From Haloglomus litoreum (lineage in GTDB: Archaea > Halobacteriota > Halobacteria > Halobacteriales > Haloarculaceae): 64,000 nt of DNA. Below are positions 34,090-42,253 of the stretch, piece by piece. The translations under genes were made by a program, and so were the position numbers. The stretch spans positions 4,092,001-4,156,000 of the forward strand of contig NZ_CP119988.1 of assembly GCF_029338515.1 (NCBI RefSeq). Reading direction: 5' to 3'. The notes beneath the pieces are model-generated. The model was not told the DNA's origin and made no database searches. It saw only the letters and a program-made list of their open reading frames with translations. Numbering within the stretch: position 1 is the first letter of the stretch; each line of letters begins with the position of its first letter.

Positions 34090-34831
34090 CGACCGCCCCT
34101 CCGAGGTACGCCTCCTGCACGCGCTCGTCCTGGCGGATGGCCGACGGGGGGCCGTCGGCGATGACGGACCCGCGTTCGAGCACCGTGATGGTGTCCGACA
34201 CCGCCATCACGTACTCGATGTCGTGCTCGACGAGGAGGACGGCCATCTCGTCGGTGAGGTCCTCGATGAGCGAGACGGTGCGCTCGGTCTCGCTGGCGTC
34301 CATCCCCGCGGTGGGTTCGTCGAGCAGGAGCAGCCGCGGCTCTGCGGCCAGTGCCATCCCGATCTCCAGCCGGCGGCGGTCCCCATGTGACAGCGACGAT
34401 GCCTCGACGGCCTGCTTCTCGGCCAGGCCGAGCTTCTCCAGCAGTTCCTCGGCACGCTCGGTCACCGCCGCCCGACCGTCCAGCGGCCGGACCATGTCGT
34501 AGTAGTTCTCGTGGAACAGGGCCACGGCGGTCTGGAGGTTCTCGAAGACGGTCAGCGACTCGTAGGTGTTCGTGATCTGGTAGCCCCGGGAGATGCCGAT
34601 ATAGGGACGCTCGTACTCCGGCATGTCCGTGATATCCCGTCCATCGAACACGATGTCGCCCGACGTCACCTCGTAGGTGCCGGTCAGGAGGTTGAACAGC
34701 GTCGTCTTCCCGGCACCGTTCGGGCCGATGACCGACCGTACCTCCGCCGACTCGACCGCCAGGTCCACGTTGTCGACCGCCACGAACCCACCGAACCGCT
34801 TGGTGAGTCCGGTGGCCTCCAGGATTGGCAT
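34082..34831 (-). CDS. livG: Liv-type ABC transporter ATPase LivG, system 2
   Basis: This 249-residue LivG ATPase has Walker A GPNGAGKTT, signature LSHGDRRRLEIG and Walker B LLLLDEPTAGM. It sits 60 bases after livM and overlaps livF. Confidence 0.95.
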   Translation of the reverse strand: MPILEATGLTKRFGGFVAVDNVDLAVESAEVRSVIGPNGAGKTTLFNLLTGTYEVTSGDIVFDGRDITDMPEYERPYIGISRGYQITNTYESLTVFENLQTAVALFHENYYDMVRPLDGRAAVTERAEELLEKLGLAEKQAVEASSLSHGDRRRLEIGMALAAEPRLLLLDEPTAGMDASETERTVSLIEDLTDEMAVLLVEHDIEYVMAVSDTITVLERGSVIADGPPSAIRQDERVQEAYLGGAVDA

Positions 34832-34891
34832 ACGCTCACGTGAGACAGGACGACTAATTAATCTTGACCCCTCGTGGGCATCGGCGGGGGG

Positions 34892-35947
34892 TCAGTCGTC
34901 CGACTCCGTGGTGCTCGACAGCGCCACGTCGTCGCCCCCGCCGCCACCGCGGTCGAGTCGGTCGGCGACGCGCCGGAGCGCCGTCCGGAACACGCCGACG
35001 ATGCCACTGCGGGCGAACAGGACGAAGAAGACGAACACCGCGCCCAGCAGGACGTTCCACGCGCCGGGGGCCGTGCCGAAGAACGTGTCCTCCAGCCAGT
35101 GGAGGAACAGCGCCCCGACGATGGGGCCGAACAGCGTCTGCATCCCGCCGACGAGCGTGTTCAGCACCGCGTCGCCGGAGACCGCCCAGAACAGCACGTC
35201 CGGACTCACGAACCGCAGGTACAGGCCCTGCAGCGCGCCGGCCACGCCGGCGAGCATCCCCGAGATGGCGAAGATGAGCACCTTGACGCGGTACGTGTTC
35301 ACCCCGAGCGCCCTGGTCCGCTCCTCGTTCTCGCGGATCGCCCGCAGCGTCCGACCGAACGTCGAGCGAGTCATCAGGAAGCCGAACAGCAGGACGAGGA
35401 ACGTCAGCGCGGCGACCAGGGTGTAGAAGTTGTCCGCGTCGGAGAGCTCGACGAGGCCAGCGCCGAACAGCGACGGCCGGTAGACGCCGAGCAGCCCGTC
35501 CGAGCCCCCGGTGAGCCCGTCCATGGTGTACGACAGTTCGTAGAAGAACTGGCCGAACGCCAGGGTGATCATCGAGAAGTAGACACCGCTCAGCCGGAGC
35601 GACAGCAGCCCCGCCACGAGCGCGATGGCCCCCTCCAGCACCACCACCGCAAGCAGGATGGCGGCCACCGGGGGGCCATCGAAGTGGATGACGACCAGCG
35701 CCGCGGCGTACGCCCCCGTCCCGAGGAACAGGGCGTGGCCGAACGACAGCAGGCCGCTGTAACCGAACAGCAGGTTGAACGCGAGTGCGAACAGGCCGAA
35801 GATGGCGATCTGCGTCGCGAGGCCGATGGGGAAGACGCGCGGCAGCGCGAGGAGGAAGACGGCGTAGACGGCCAGTCTGACCGGCGAGTCGAGCAGCCGC
35901 TCGGCCAGCTGTCGATACTCTCCCCGGCCGGTCACGCGCTCGTTCAT
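34892..35947 (-). CDS. livM: Liv-type ABC transporter permease LivM, system 2
   Basis: This 351-residue permease shows LLFGYSGLLSFGHALFLG, the coupling loop RAIRENEERTRALGVNTYRVK and the VGGMQTLFGPIVGA segment. Its start overlaps the livH stop by four bases. The C-terminal tail is hydrophilic (DRGGGGGDDVALSS). Confidence 0.95.
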   Translation of the reverse strand: MNERVTGRGEYRQLAERLLDSPVRLAVYAVFLLALPRVFPIGLATQIAIFGLFALAFNLLFGYSGLLSFGHALFLGTGAYAAALVVIHFDGPPVAAILLAVVVLEGAIALVAGLLSLRLSGVYFSMITLAFGQFFYELSYTMDGLTGGSDGLLGVYRPSLFGAGLVELSDADNFYTLVAALTFLVLLFGFLMTRSTFGRTLRAIRENEERTRALGVNTYRVKVLIFAISGMLAGVAGALQGLYLRFVSPDVLFWAVSGDAVLNTLVGGMQTLFGPIVGALFLHWLEDTFFGTAPGAWNVLLGAVFVFFVLFARSGIVGVFRTALRRVADRLDRGGGGGDDVALSSTTESDD

Positions 35948-36819
35948 GCCTCCACCCCACCGAACAGGCCCTGCGGTTTCACCAGCAGGACGACGACCAT
36001 CGCCACGTAGATGCTGGGGTCGGCCAGGCTGGGGTAGAAGAAGGAGGTGAGCGAGTAGAGGATGCCCACCAGCAGTCCCGCGACGATGGTGCCCTTGATG
36101 TTGCCCAGCCCACCGATGACGACGATGACGAAGCTGATGATGAGCAGGCCCGTCCCGAGATGGGGGCTGACGCCGAGCAACGGGCCGCTCAGGAAGCCCG
36201 AGACCGCTGCCAGCCCGGCCCCGACAGCCATGATGAGCATGTTGATGTAGCTGAGCCGGATGCCCAGCATCTCGGCCCGTTCACGGTCCTCGATGCCGGC
36301 CTTCACGATGAGTCCCAGCTTCGTCCGCTGGATCGCCAGCCAGACGGCTGCGACGAGGATGCCCGTGAAGACGATGAGGAACACGCGGTACTGGGGGATG
36401 GTCGCCGGGCCGATGGCGACGGGGGTGCCCTGGAGCATCGAGGGGGCCGAGAGGAGCTGGTTGTCCTGCCCGTAGACGATGATGACCGCGCCCTCGAGCA
36501 GCAGCGCCAGCCCGAACGTCAACAGCAGCTGGTAGATCGGGTTCTCCTCGTACAGCCGCTTGATGAACGTCCGCTCGATGACCAGCCCGATGACGGCGAC
36601 GACCACGCCGGCCAGGACCATCGACACCCAGAAGTTCCCCGTCAGGTCGAGGAACGTGATGCCGAAGTAGGCGCCGAGCGTCACGAACGCCCCGTGGGCG
36701 AAGTTGACGACATCCATCAGCCCGAAGATGAGCGTCAGGCCCATCGCCACGAGGACGTAGAGCATCCCTAGCGACGCACCGTAGATGACGCCCTCGAGGA
36801 CGTTTGAGGCGAGAGACAT
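35944..36819 (-). CDS. livH: Liv-type ABC transporter permease LivH, system 2
   Basis: This 291-residue permease shows IFGLMDVVNFAHGAFVTLGAY, the coupling segment AGIEDRERAEMLGIRLSYIN and VIGGLGNIKGTIVAG. It starts nine bases after the binding-protein stop. Confidence 0.95.
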   Translation of the reverse strand: MSLASNVLEGVIYGASLGMLYVLVAMGLTLIFGLMDVVNFAHGAFVTLGAYFGITFLDLTGNFWVSMVLAGVVVAVIGLVIERTFIKRLYEENPIYQLLLTFGLALLLEGAVIIVYGQDNQLLSAPSMLQGTPVAIGPATIPQYRVFLIVFTGILVAAVWLAIQRTKLGLIVKAGIEDRERAEMLGIRLSYINMLIMAVGAGLAAVSGFLSGPLLGVSPHLGTGLLIISFVIVVIGGLGNIKGTIVAGLLVGILYSLTSFFYPSLADPSIYVAMVVVLLVKPQGLFGGVEA

Positions 36820-36828
36820 CGGGGCGTA

Positions 36829-38196
36829 TCAGAGGCTGCAGCCGGTTTTCTCGCAGGAGCGCATGATCTGTTCGCCGCCGGTCTCGCCGATGATGCTCCA
36901 GTACTCGCCGGAGTCGCTCCCGCTCGGGTTGCCCTTGAGCAGGTAGTAGGGCTGGATGGCACGGTGGTCACACGCACGCCACGCGGTGCCGGGGCGGGTC
37001 CAGGAGAACTCGCGGCCGTCGAGCGCCGAGTTCAGGTCCTCGATGCTCGTCGAGCCCTCGGTGTTCTCGACCGCGGTCAGTGCCTCCATGGTGGCGTCGA
37101 ACGTCGCCGAGGACCACCACTCCGGCGGGCCCCCGGTCTCGCTGCTGAACTCGTCGCTGAACTCCCCGGAGCCCTCGGCGGTCCAGTAGAAGCTGGCGCC
37201 CCCGTGGATTGCGCCGAGTTCCTCGTCGGAGAGTGCGGCGCCCACTGAGTTGCCGACGCTCCCGACCAGGATCTCCATGTCCTCGGTGAGTCCGGCCGAG
37301 ACGGCCTGCTTGACGAGCTTGATCGAGTCGGCGCCGACGGTCGCGGCCCAGACGGCGTCGGCCCCGCTGTCGCGGGCCTTGCTGATCTGGGAGCTGTAGT
37401 CGTCCGCGCCCAGCGGCGCGAGCGCCCGACCCATCATCTGGGCGTCCGTCTCGCTCTCCATGACGGAGGTGACGCCACGGTAGACGCCCTCCCCGCCGGC
37501 GTAGTCCGCCTGGATGAAGAACAGGCTGTCGAGGATGCCCTGTTCGTAGGCGGTGACTCCCGCCCCCGAGTACTGCCAGCCGCTCGCGTAGGCGAAGTAG
37601 GACTCCCTGTTGCAGTTCTTCCCGTTGGCCTGCAGCGTGGCGCCGCCGCCGGCGAAGTAGGGGACTCCTTCGCGCCCGGCGATGTCCTGCAGGGCCAGAC
37701 AGACCGAGCTGCTGAACCCGCCCACCATCATGTCGATGTTCTCCTCGTTGATGAGCGAGGTGGCCTCGTTGACCGCCGTCTCCGGGGCGGTCGCCGTGTC
37801 CCGGACGATCGTCTCGACCTCCCGCCCGGCGACACTCGAGTCGAACCGGGTGTTGACTGCGAGCTCGAACGCCGCCCGCATCCCCTGACCGGCCGACGCG
37901 TACGGGCCGCTCGTCGGGAACAGCCCACCGATCACAAGCGGATCGCTGGACCCGCCGCCACCGTCACCGCCGTCGCTCCCCCCGTCCCCACCGCCGCCGT
38001 CGCCGCCGTCGCTCCCCCCGTCCCCACCGCCGCCACCGCCGTCACCGCCTCCATCACCGCCATCGTCTGTGTTCGTACAGCCGGCGAGGCCGATGGTCGC
38101 CGCGGCGGCCGTGCTGCCCAGGAACCATCGTCGGTTCACCCGGCTGCCGGTCGTCTGTCCCTCCGTTCCGTCGTCGCGCTCGTGCGTGTCGTCCAT
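36829..38196 (-). CDS. Liv-type ABC transporter substrate-binding lipoprotein 2
   Basis: This 455-residue binding protein has a twin-arginine signal (NRRWFLGSTAAAAT), lipobox (LAGC) and a Gly/Asp/Ser tether to about residue 85. The mature domain starts DPLVIGGLFPTSGPYASAGQ. ACDHR and a C-terminal Cys pair (RSCEKTGCSL) resemble the system 1 receptor. It is first in its operon; a TATA-like GATTTAATATAC at 38299-38310 implies an untranslated leader of roughly 80 bases. Confidence 0.93.
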   Translation of the reverse strand: MDDTHERDDGTEGQTTGSRVNRRWFLGSTAAAATIGLAGCTNTDDGGDGGGDGGGGGGDGGSDGGDGGGGDGGSDGGDGGGGSSDPLVIGGLFPTSGPYASAGQGMRAAFELAVNTRFDSSVAGREVETIVRDTATAPETAVNEATSLINEENIDMMVGGFSSSVCLALQDIAGREGVPYFAGGGATLQANGKNCNRESYFAYASGWQYSGAGVTAYEQGILDSLFFIQADYAGGEGVYRGVTSVMESETDAQMMGRALAPLGADDYSSQISKARDSGADAVWAATVGADSIKLVKQAVSAGLTEDMEILVGSVGNSVGAALSDEELGAIHGGASFYWTAEGSGEFSDEFSSETGGPPEWWSSATFDATMEALTAVENTEGSTSIEDLNSALDGREFSWTRPGTAWRACDHRAIQPYYLLKGNPSGSDSGEYWSIIGETGGEQIMRSCEKTGCSL

Positions 38197-38298
38197 GTTA
38201 GCTTACCCGTTGGGGGCACACCGGGCACCGGACCAGCATCGGATGGTGGTCGGACCCCTGCTGTGCCATGAGTCCACACGCCTATGCGTGGTGTTCGT

Positions 38299-38310
38299 AT
38301 ATTAAATCTT
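38299..38310 (-). promoter_or_regulatory. Probable TATA box of the Liv system 2 operon
   Basis: GATTTAATATAC on the minus strand in the only AT-rich stretch between the CoA-transferase-like stop and the binding-protein gene. Confidence 0.45.
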
Positions 38311-38319
38311 GTCCATGGG

Positions 38320-39543
38320 CTACGAGCGGGCCGACTCGCGGAGCGCCGGCCTGTCCTCGGGATGTGCGACACGGGCGAGCGCGGCAGCGCGTTCCCCTGC
38401 CGACCGGTCGCCGAGTCGAGCCCTGCCGAACTCCGTCACCACCTCGTCGACGAAGTGCCGCGGGGTGGTCACCACCTCACCGTCGAGCGAGGGGACGATC
38501 TTGGGGGTCGTCCCGGCCCTGGCGGTCATGGCGATGACCGCCCGACCGTCGGGTGCCTGGCTCGCCGCGGCCATGAACGCCGACTGCCCGCCGACCCCGC
38601 TCACCTGCCTGCCGTCGATGGTCTCGGCCGCCACCTGGCCGCGGCGGTCGACGGAGAGCGCGCCGTTGACCGCGACGAACCGGTCGAGCGTCGCCAGGTG
38701 GCCCGGGTCGTGCGTGACGCTCGCGGGCCGCAGTTCGACCGGCGCATCCGCGAGCCAGTCGTAGAACGACGGGTCCTCGCCGACCGCCATGCAGCCGCGG
38801 ACCGTCCCCGCGACACCCGCCGCCACCACCGGACGGACGCTCTCGCCGAGCAGGCCGGAGTGGATGGTGAGCGGGTCGCCGGCCTCGGCCAGCCGCCGCC
38901 CGAGTTCCGTGGGGACGCTCCCGACGCCCAGCTGGACCGTCGGCCGGTCGGGGAGCGCCGCCACGACGTTCGCGGCAGTCTCCCGTTCGGCGCCGGTCGG
39001 CGTCACGGATGGGAGGGTCGGAGGCGGCCCCGCAGCCTCCACCGCGTGGTCGACGGCCCCGACCGGGACCGTCCGTCCCCCGTCCAGTACCGGCAGCGCC
39101 GGGGTCCGCTCCACGACGACCACGTCGGCGGCGGCGACGAGCGCCTCGCCGTAGGCACTCAGCGGGCCGAGCGGCTGGGCCTCACCCGCCGGCGGCGACC
39201 CCAGCAGCGCCACCACGCGACGGTCGTCGGAGGGGCGGACGGGCGCCCGGGCGGCCGCGAGGAACGTCCGCGGGACGAACTCGATCTCCCCCGCCGCGAC
39301 GAGGTCTCGAAGCCCGGGACCGGCCATCGACACCCGGACCGTGACCCCGGGCGCGTCTGCGAGCGCGTCCAGGGGTGCGGGGTCGTCGTAGGGGAAGCCG
39401 TAGGCCGTGACGGTCACGTCCTGCAGGTCGTCGCGGGCGGCCAGCGCGCGACCGACCCCCCGGGGGCGGGACGTGTCGAGGACGACGTGGTCGCCGTCCC
39501 GGACCCGGCCGGCGACCGCTGTGGCGTCGTGCTGTTCGGGCAT
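38320..39543 (-). CDS. Acetyl-CoA hydrolase/CoA-transferase family protein
   Basis: This 407-residue protein belongs to the acetyl-CoA hydrolase/4-hydroxybutyrate CoA-transferase family, which moves CoA between acyl groups. It has VQLGVGSVPTELGRRL and the family's C-terminal VSGVGGQSAFM motif. In classical members a catalytic Glu follows IHT/S (IHTE); here the segment reads IHSGLLGES, so that Glu is not at the expected place. The ATG at 39543 is favoured over one five codons upstream because a TATA-like AACTATTAGA stands about 30 bases ahead. It diverges from the fused E1 gene. Confidence 0.8.
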   Translation of the reverse strand: MPEQHDATAVAGRVRDGDHVVLDTSRPRGVGRALAARDDLQDVTVTAYGFPYDDPAPLDALADAPGVTVRVSMAGPGLRDLVAAGEIEFVPRTFLAAARAPVRPSDDRRVVALLGSPPAGEAQPLGPLSAYGEALVAAADVVVVERTPALPVLDGGRTVPVGAVDHAVEAAGPPPTLPSVTPTGAERETAANVVAALPDRPTVQLGVGSVPTELGRRLAEAGDPLTIHSGLLGESVRPVVAAGVAGTVRGCMAVGEDPSFYDWLADAPVELRPASVTHDPGHLATLDRFVAVNGALSVDRRGQVAAETIDGRQVSGVGGQSAFMAAASQAPDGRAVIAMTARAGTTPKIVPSLDGEVVTTPRHFVDEVVTEFGRARLGDRSAGERAAALARVAHPEDRPALRESARS

Positions 39544-39613
39544 GGGCCCCCCGTTCACCGGGCGGCATCTAATAGTTCACCCCGGCGCCCCCGGCCGTGC
39601 CGACCGGCACGGG

Positions 39614-39623
39614 AACCTATATG
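39614..39623 (+). promoter_or_regulatory. TATA box of the fused E1 gene
   Basis: AACCTATATG centred about 28 bases before the ATG at 39647. Confidence 0.55.
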
Positions 39624-39646
39624 TGCCCCATTCGACAACAGGTGGC

Positions 39647-41674
39647 ATGGTCGCGCCAGATCTATCGACGGAGCGTGGACGCCGCGCAGTGCTCGAGCGG
39701 ATGTTGACGATTCGCGAGTTCGACGACGAGGTCGGCGAGCGGTTCTCCGACGGCGAGATCCCCGGCTTCGTCCACCTCTACCTCGGCCAGGAGGCGGTCG
39801 CCGTCGGCGCGACGGCGGCGCTCGACGAGGACGACTACATCACCAGCACCCACCGGGGTCACGGCCACTGCATCGCGAAGGGGCTCGACCCGTCGACGAT
39901 GATGGCCGAGATATACGGCCGGGAGGCGGGCTACTGCTACGGCAAGGGAGGGTCGATGCACATCGCGGACGTGGACGCGGGGATGCTCGGCGCCAACGGT
40001 ATCGTCGGCGCCGGGCCACCCATCGCGACGGGGGCCGGCCTCTCGATCGACCTGGCCGACGACGACGACCGCGTCGCGCTGGCGTTCTACGGCGACGCCG
40101 CCGCCGCCGAGGGGCCGGTCCACGAGGCCATCAACCTCGCGGCGGTGTGGGACCTGCCGGTGGTCTTCCTCATCGAGAACAACCAGTACGGCGAGGCGCT
40201 GCCGTTCGACCAGCAGTTCAACGTCGAGCAGCTCTCGGAGATGGCCGCCGCCTACGGCATCCCGGGAGAGACCGTCGATGGGATGGACGTGGGGGCGGTC
40301 CACGAGGCGGTCGACGCGGCCCGGGAACGGGCGCTCGCCGGTGAGGGACCGACGCTCGTCGAAGCCGAGACCTACCGCTATCGGGGCCACTTCGTCGGCG
40401 ACCCGGAGTCCTACCGCGACGAGGCCGAGGTCGAGGAGTGGCGCGAGCGCGACCCGCTCCGCTCGTTCCGGGCGGAACTGGTCGAGCGCGGCGAACTCAC
40501 CGACGCCGAGTTCGAGGACCTCCGCGCGGAGGTCCGGGAGCGCATCGCCGACGCGGTCGAGTTCGCGAAGGCGGCCGAGGAACCGGACCCGCAGCGCGCG
40601 TACACGGACGTGTTCGACGAACCCGCCCCGGAGATCGAGCGGTTCAGCGGCCACGACGTGGGCGCCTCGCGCCCACCGGTGCCGGACGCGCCGACCGAGA
40701 CGGAGTCGATGACGTTCCGGGCGGCCATCCGGGCGGCCCTCCGCGAGGAGATGGCGCGCGACGAGGACGTGTTCCTGCTCGGCGAGGACGTGGGCGCGTT
40801 CGGCGGCGTGTTCAACGTCACCGCCGGCCTCCGCGAGGAGTTCGGCGCCGACCGAACACGGGACACGCCGCTGTCCGAGGCCGTCATCGTCGGCGCCGGC
40901 GTCGGCGCGGCGGCGACCGGCACCCGGCCCGTGGCCGAGATCATGTTCTCCGACTTCATCGGCCTCGCCACCGAGCAGATCACGAACCAGGCGGCGAAGA
41001 TGCGCTACATGTTCGGCGGGAAGGTCGACATGCCGCTCACCGTCCGGACGACCGAGGGGGGCGGGATGGGCGCCGCGAGCCAGCACTCCGGGACCGTCCA
41101 CTCGTGGTTCGCCCATGCGCCCGGCGTGAAGGCCGTCACGCCCGGGACGCCGGCCGCCGCGAAGTCGCTGCTGAAGGCGAGCATCCGGTCGGAGGACCCG
41201 GTCGTCTTCTTCGAGAACAAGACCCAGTACGACCGGGAGGGTGAGGTCCCGACCGACCCCGACCACGTGGCGCCGCTGGGCCGGGCCTCGGTCGAGCGCG
41301 AGGGCGCCGACGTGACCGTCGTCGCGACCCAGCGGCTGGTCGGGGAGTCGCTGTCGGTCGCCGAGGACCTCGCCGGCGACGTGGACGTGGAGGTCATCGA
41401 CCTCCGGTCGCTGTACCCGCTGGACACGGGGACCATCGTCGAGAGCGTCGACAAGACCAACCGCGTGGTCGTCGCCGACGAGAGCCCGCTGTCGTACGGC
41501 ATCCACGCCGAGGTGACCACCCGGCTCGTCGAGGACGCCTTCTTCAGCCTGGAGGCGCCGGTCCAGCGCGTCGGCGTCGCCGACACGCCCATCCCGTTCA
41601 GCGGCGGCCTCGAACGGGAGGTGCTGCCCGGCGCCGCCGACGTCCGCGAGGCCATCGACCGGGTAGCGCGATGA
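39647..41674 (+). CDS. Fused E1 alpha-beta subunit of a 2-oxoacid/acetoin dehydrogenase
   Basis: This 675-residue protein joins both E1 halves in one chain. The alpha part (1 to about 335) has GQEAVAVGATAAL, THRGHGHCIAKG and the TPP block GDAAAAEGPVHEAINLA with ENNQYG. The beta part begins near Met355 (MTFRAAIRAALREEMARDEDV) with LLGEDVGAFGGVF, DTPLSEAVIVGAGVG and the histidine loop GAASQHSGTVHSWFAHAPG. The motifs resemble acetoin dehydrogenase AcoAB more than the 3215-5316 E1 pair. The cognate E2 is probably the OsmC fusion on the opposite strand (42254). It overlaps the VOC gene by four bases. Confidence 0.93.
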   Translation: MVAPDLSTERGRRAVLERMLTIREFDDEVGERFSDGEIPGFVHLYLGQEAVAVGATAALDEDDYITSTHRGHGHCIAKGLDPSTMMAEIYGREAGYCYGKGGSMHIADVDAGMLGANGIVGAGPPIATGAGLSIDLADDDDRVALAFYGDAAAAEGPVHEAINLAAVWDLPVVFLIENNQYGEALPFDQQFNVEQLSEMAAAYGIPGETVDGMDVGAVHEAVDAARERALAGEGPTLVEAETYRYRGHFVGDPESYRDEAEVEEWRERDPLRSFRAELVERGELTDAEFEDLRAEVRERIADAVEFAKAAEEPDPQRAYTDVFDEPAPEIERFSGHDVGASRPPVPDAPTETESMTFRAAIRAALREEMARDEDVFLLGEDVGAFGGVFNVTAGLREEFGADRTRDTPLSEAVIVGAGVGAAATGTRPVAEIMFSDFIGLATEQITNQAAKMRYMFGGKVDMPLTVRTTEGGGMGAASQHSGTVHSWFAHAPGVKAVTPGTPAAAKSLLKASIRSEDPVVFFENKTQYDREGEVPTDPDHVAPLGRASVEREGADVTVVATQRLVGESLSVAEDLAGDVDVEVIDLRSLYPLDTGTIVESVDKTNRVVVADESPLSYGIHAEVTTRLVEDAFFSLEAPVQRVGVADTPIPFSGGLEREVLPGAADVREAIDRVAR

Positions 41675-42165
41675 CGGTTCCGGACCTGGACGTGTCGCTG
41701 CCGGCGCTCGACCAGGTCGGGTTCGTCGTCCGTGACCTCGCGGACGGCGCCGAGCGGTTCCGCTCGGTCCTGGGTGTCGGCCCCTGGGCCGTCTGGGAGT
41801 TCGAGCCCCCGGCGCTCACCGAGCGGACCTACCGGGGGGACCCCGCCCGGTTCACCATGCGCATCGCCATCGCCACCGTCGGGGATCTGATGCTGGAGCT
41901 TATCGAGCCCGTCGACGGCCCCAGCATCCACCGCGACTTCCTCGACGACCACGGCGAGGGGCTCCACCACATCGCCTGCTTCTCCTTCGAGGACACCGAC
42001 CAGGTCGTCGAGGCCATGGCCGACGCCGGGGCGCCGGTGGTCCAGCGCGGCCGGTTCGGCGAGTCGACGTTCGTCTACCTCGACACGACCGACCTGCTGA
42101 ACGGCGTCCTGTTCGAGACGGGGACGGCCCCCGATGCGGTTCCCGAACCCGACGGCCAGCTGTGA
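41671..42165 (+). CDS. VOC-family (glyoxalase/epimerase-like) metalloprotein
   Basis: This 164-residue protein has two vicinal-oxygen-chelate repeats. Likely metal ligands are His/Glu residues in LDQVGFVVRDL, LMLELIEP and GLHHIACFSF, the same layout as methylmalonyl-CoA epimerase. The overlap with the fused E1 gene (ATGA) links it to that complex. Whether it is an epimerase, a lyase or an isomerase is not decidable from motifs alone. Confidence 0.85.
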   Translation: MTVPDLDVSLPALDQVGFVVRDLADGAERFRSVLGVGPWAVWEFEPPALTERTYRGDPARFTMRIAIATVGDLMLELIEPVDGPSIHRDFLDDHGEGLHHIACFSFEDTDQVVEAMADAGAPVVQRGRFGESTFVYLDTTDLLNGVLFETGTAPDAVPEPDGQL

Positions 42166-42253
42166 TACCCTTCGGATACGGCGAATAACATATCTAATCC
42201 GGGATTCTACACCAAATATTGCAAATAAGTCATCTCAAACCCTAGTTATCCAC
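42166..42253. other. AT-rich convergent junction
   Basis: Eighty-eight bases between converging stops, rich in A/T (AATAACATATCTAAT, CAAATATTGCAAATAAG). Unlike most convergent junctions here it has no GC-rich hairpin and may act as a T-rich terminator in both directions. Confidence 0.4.
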
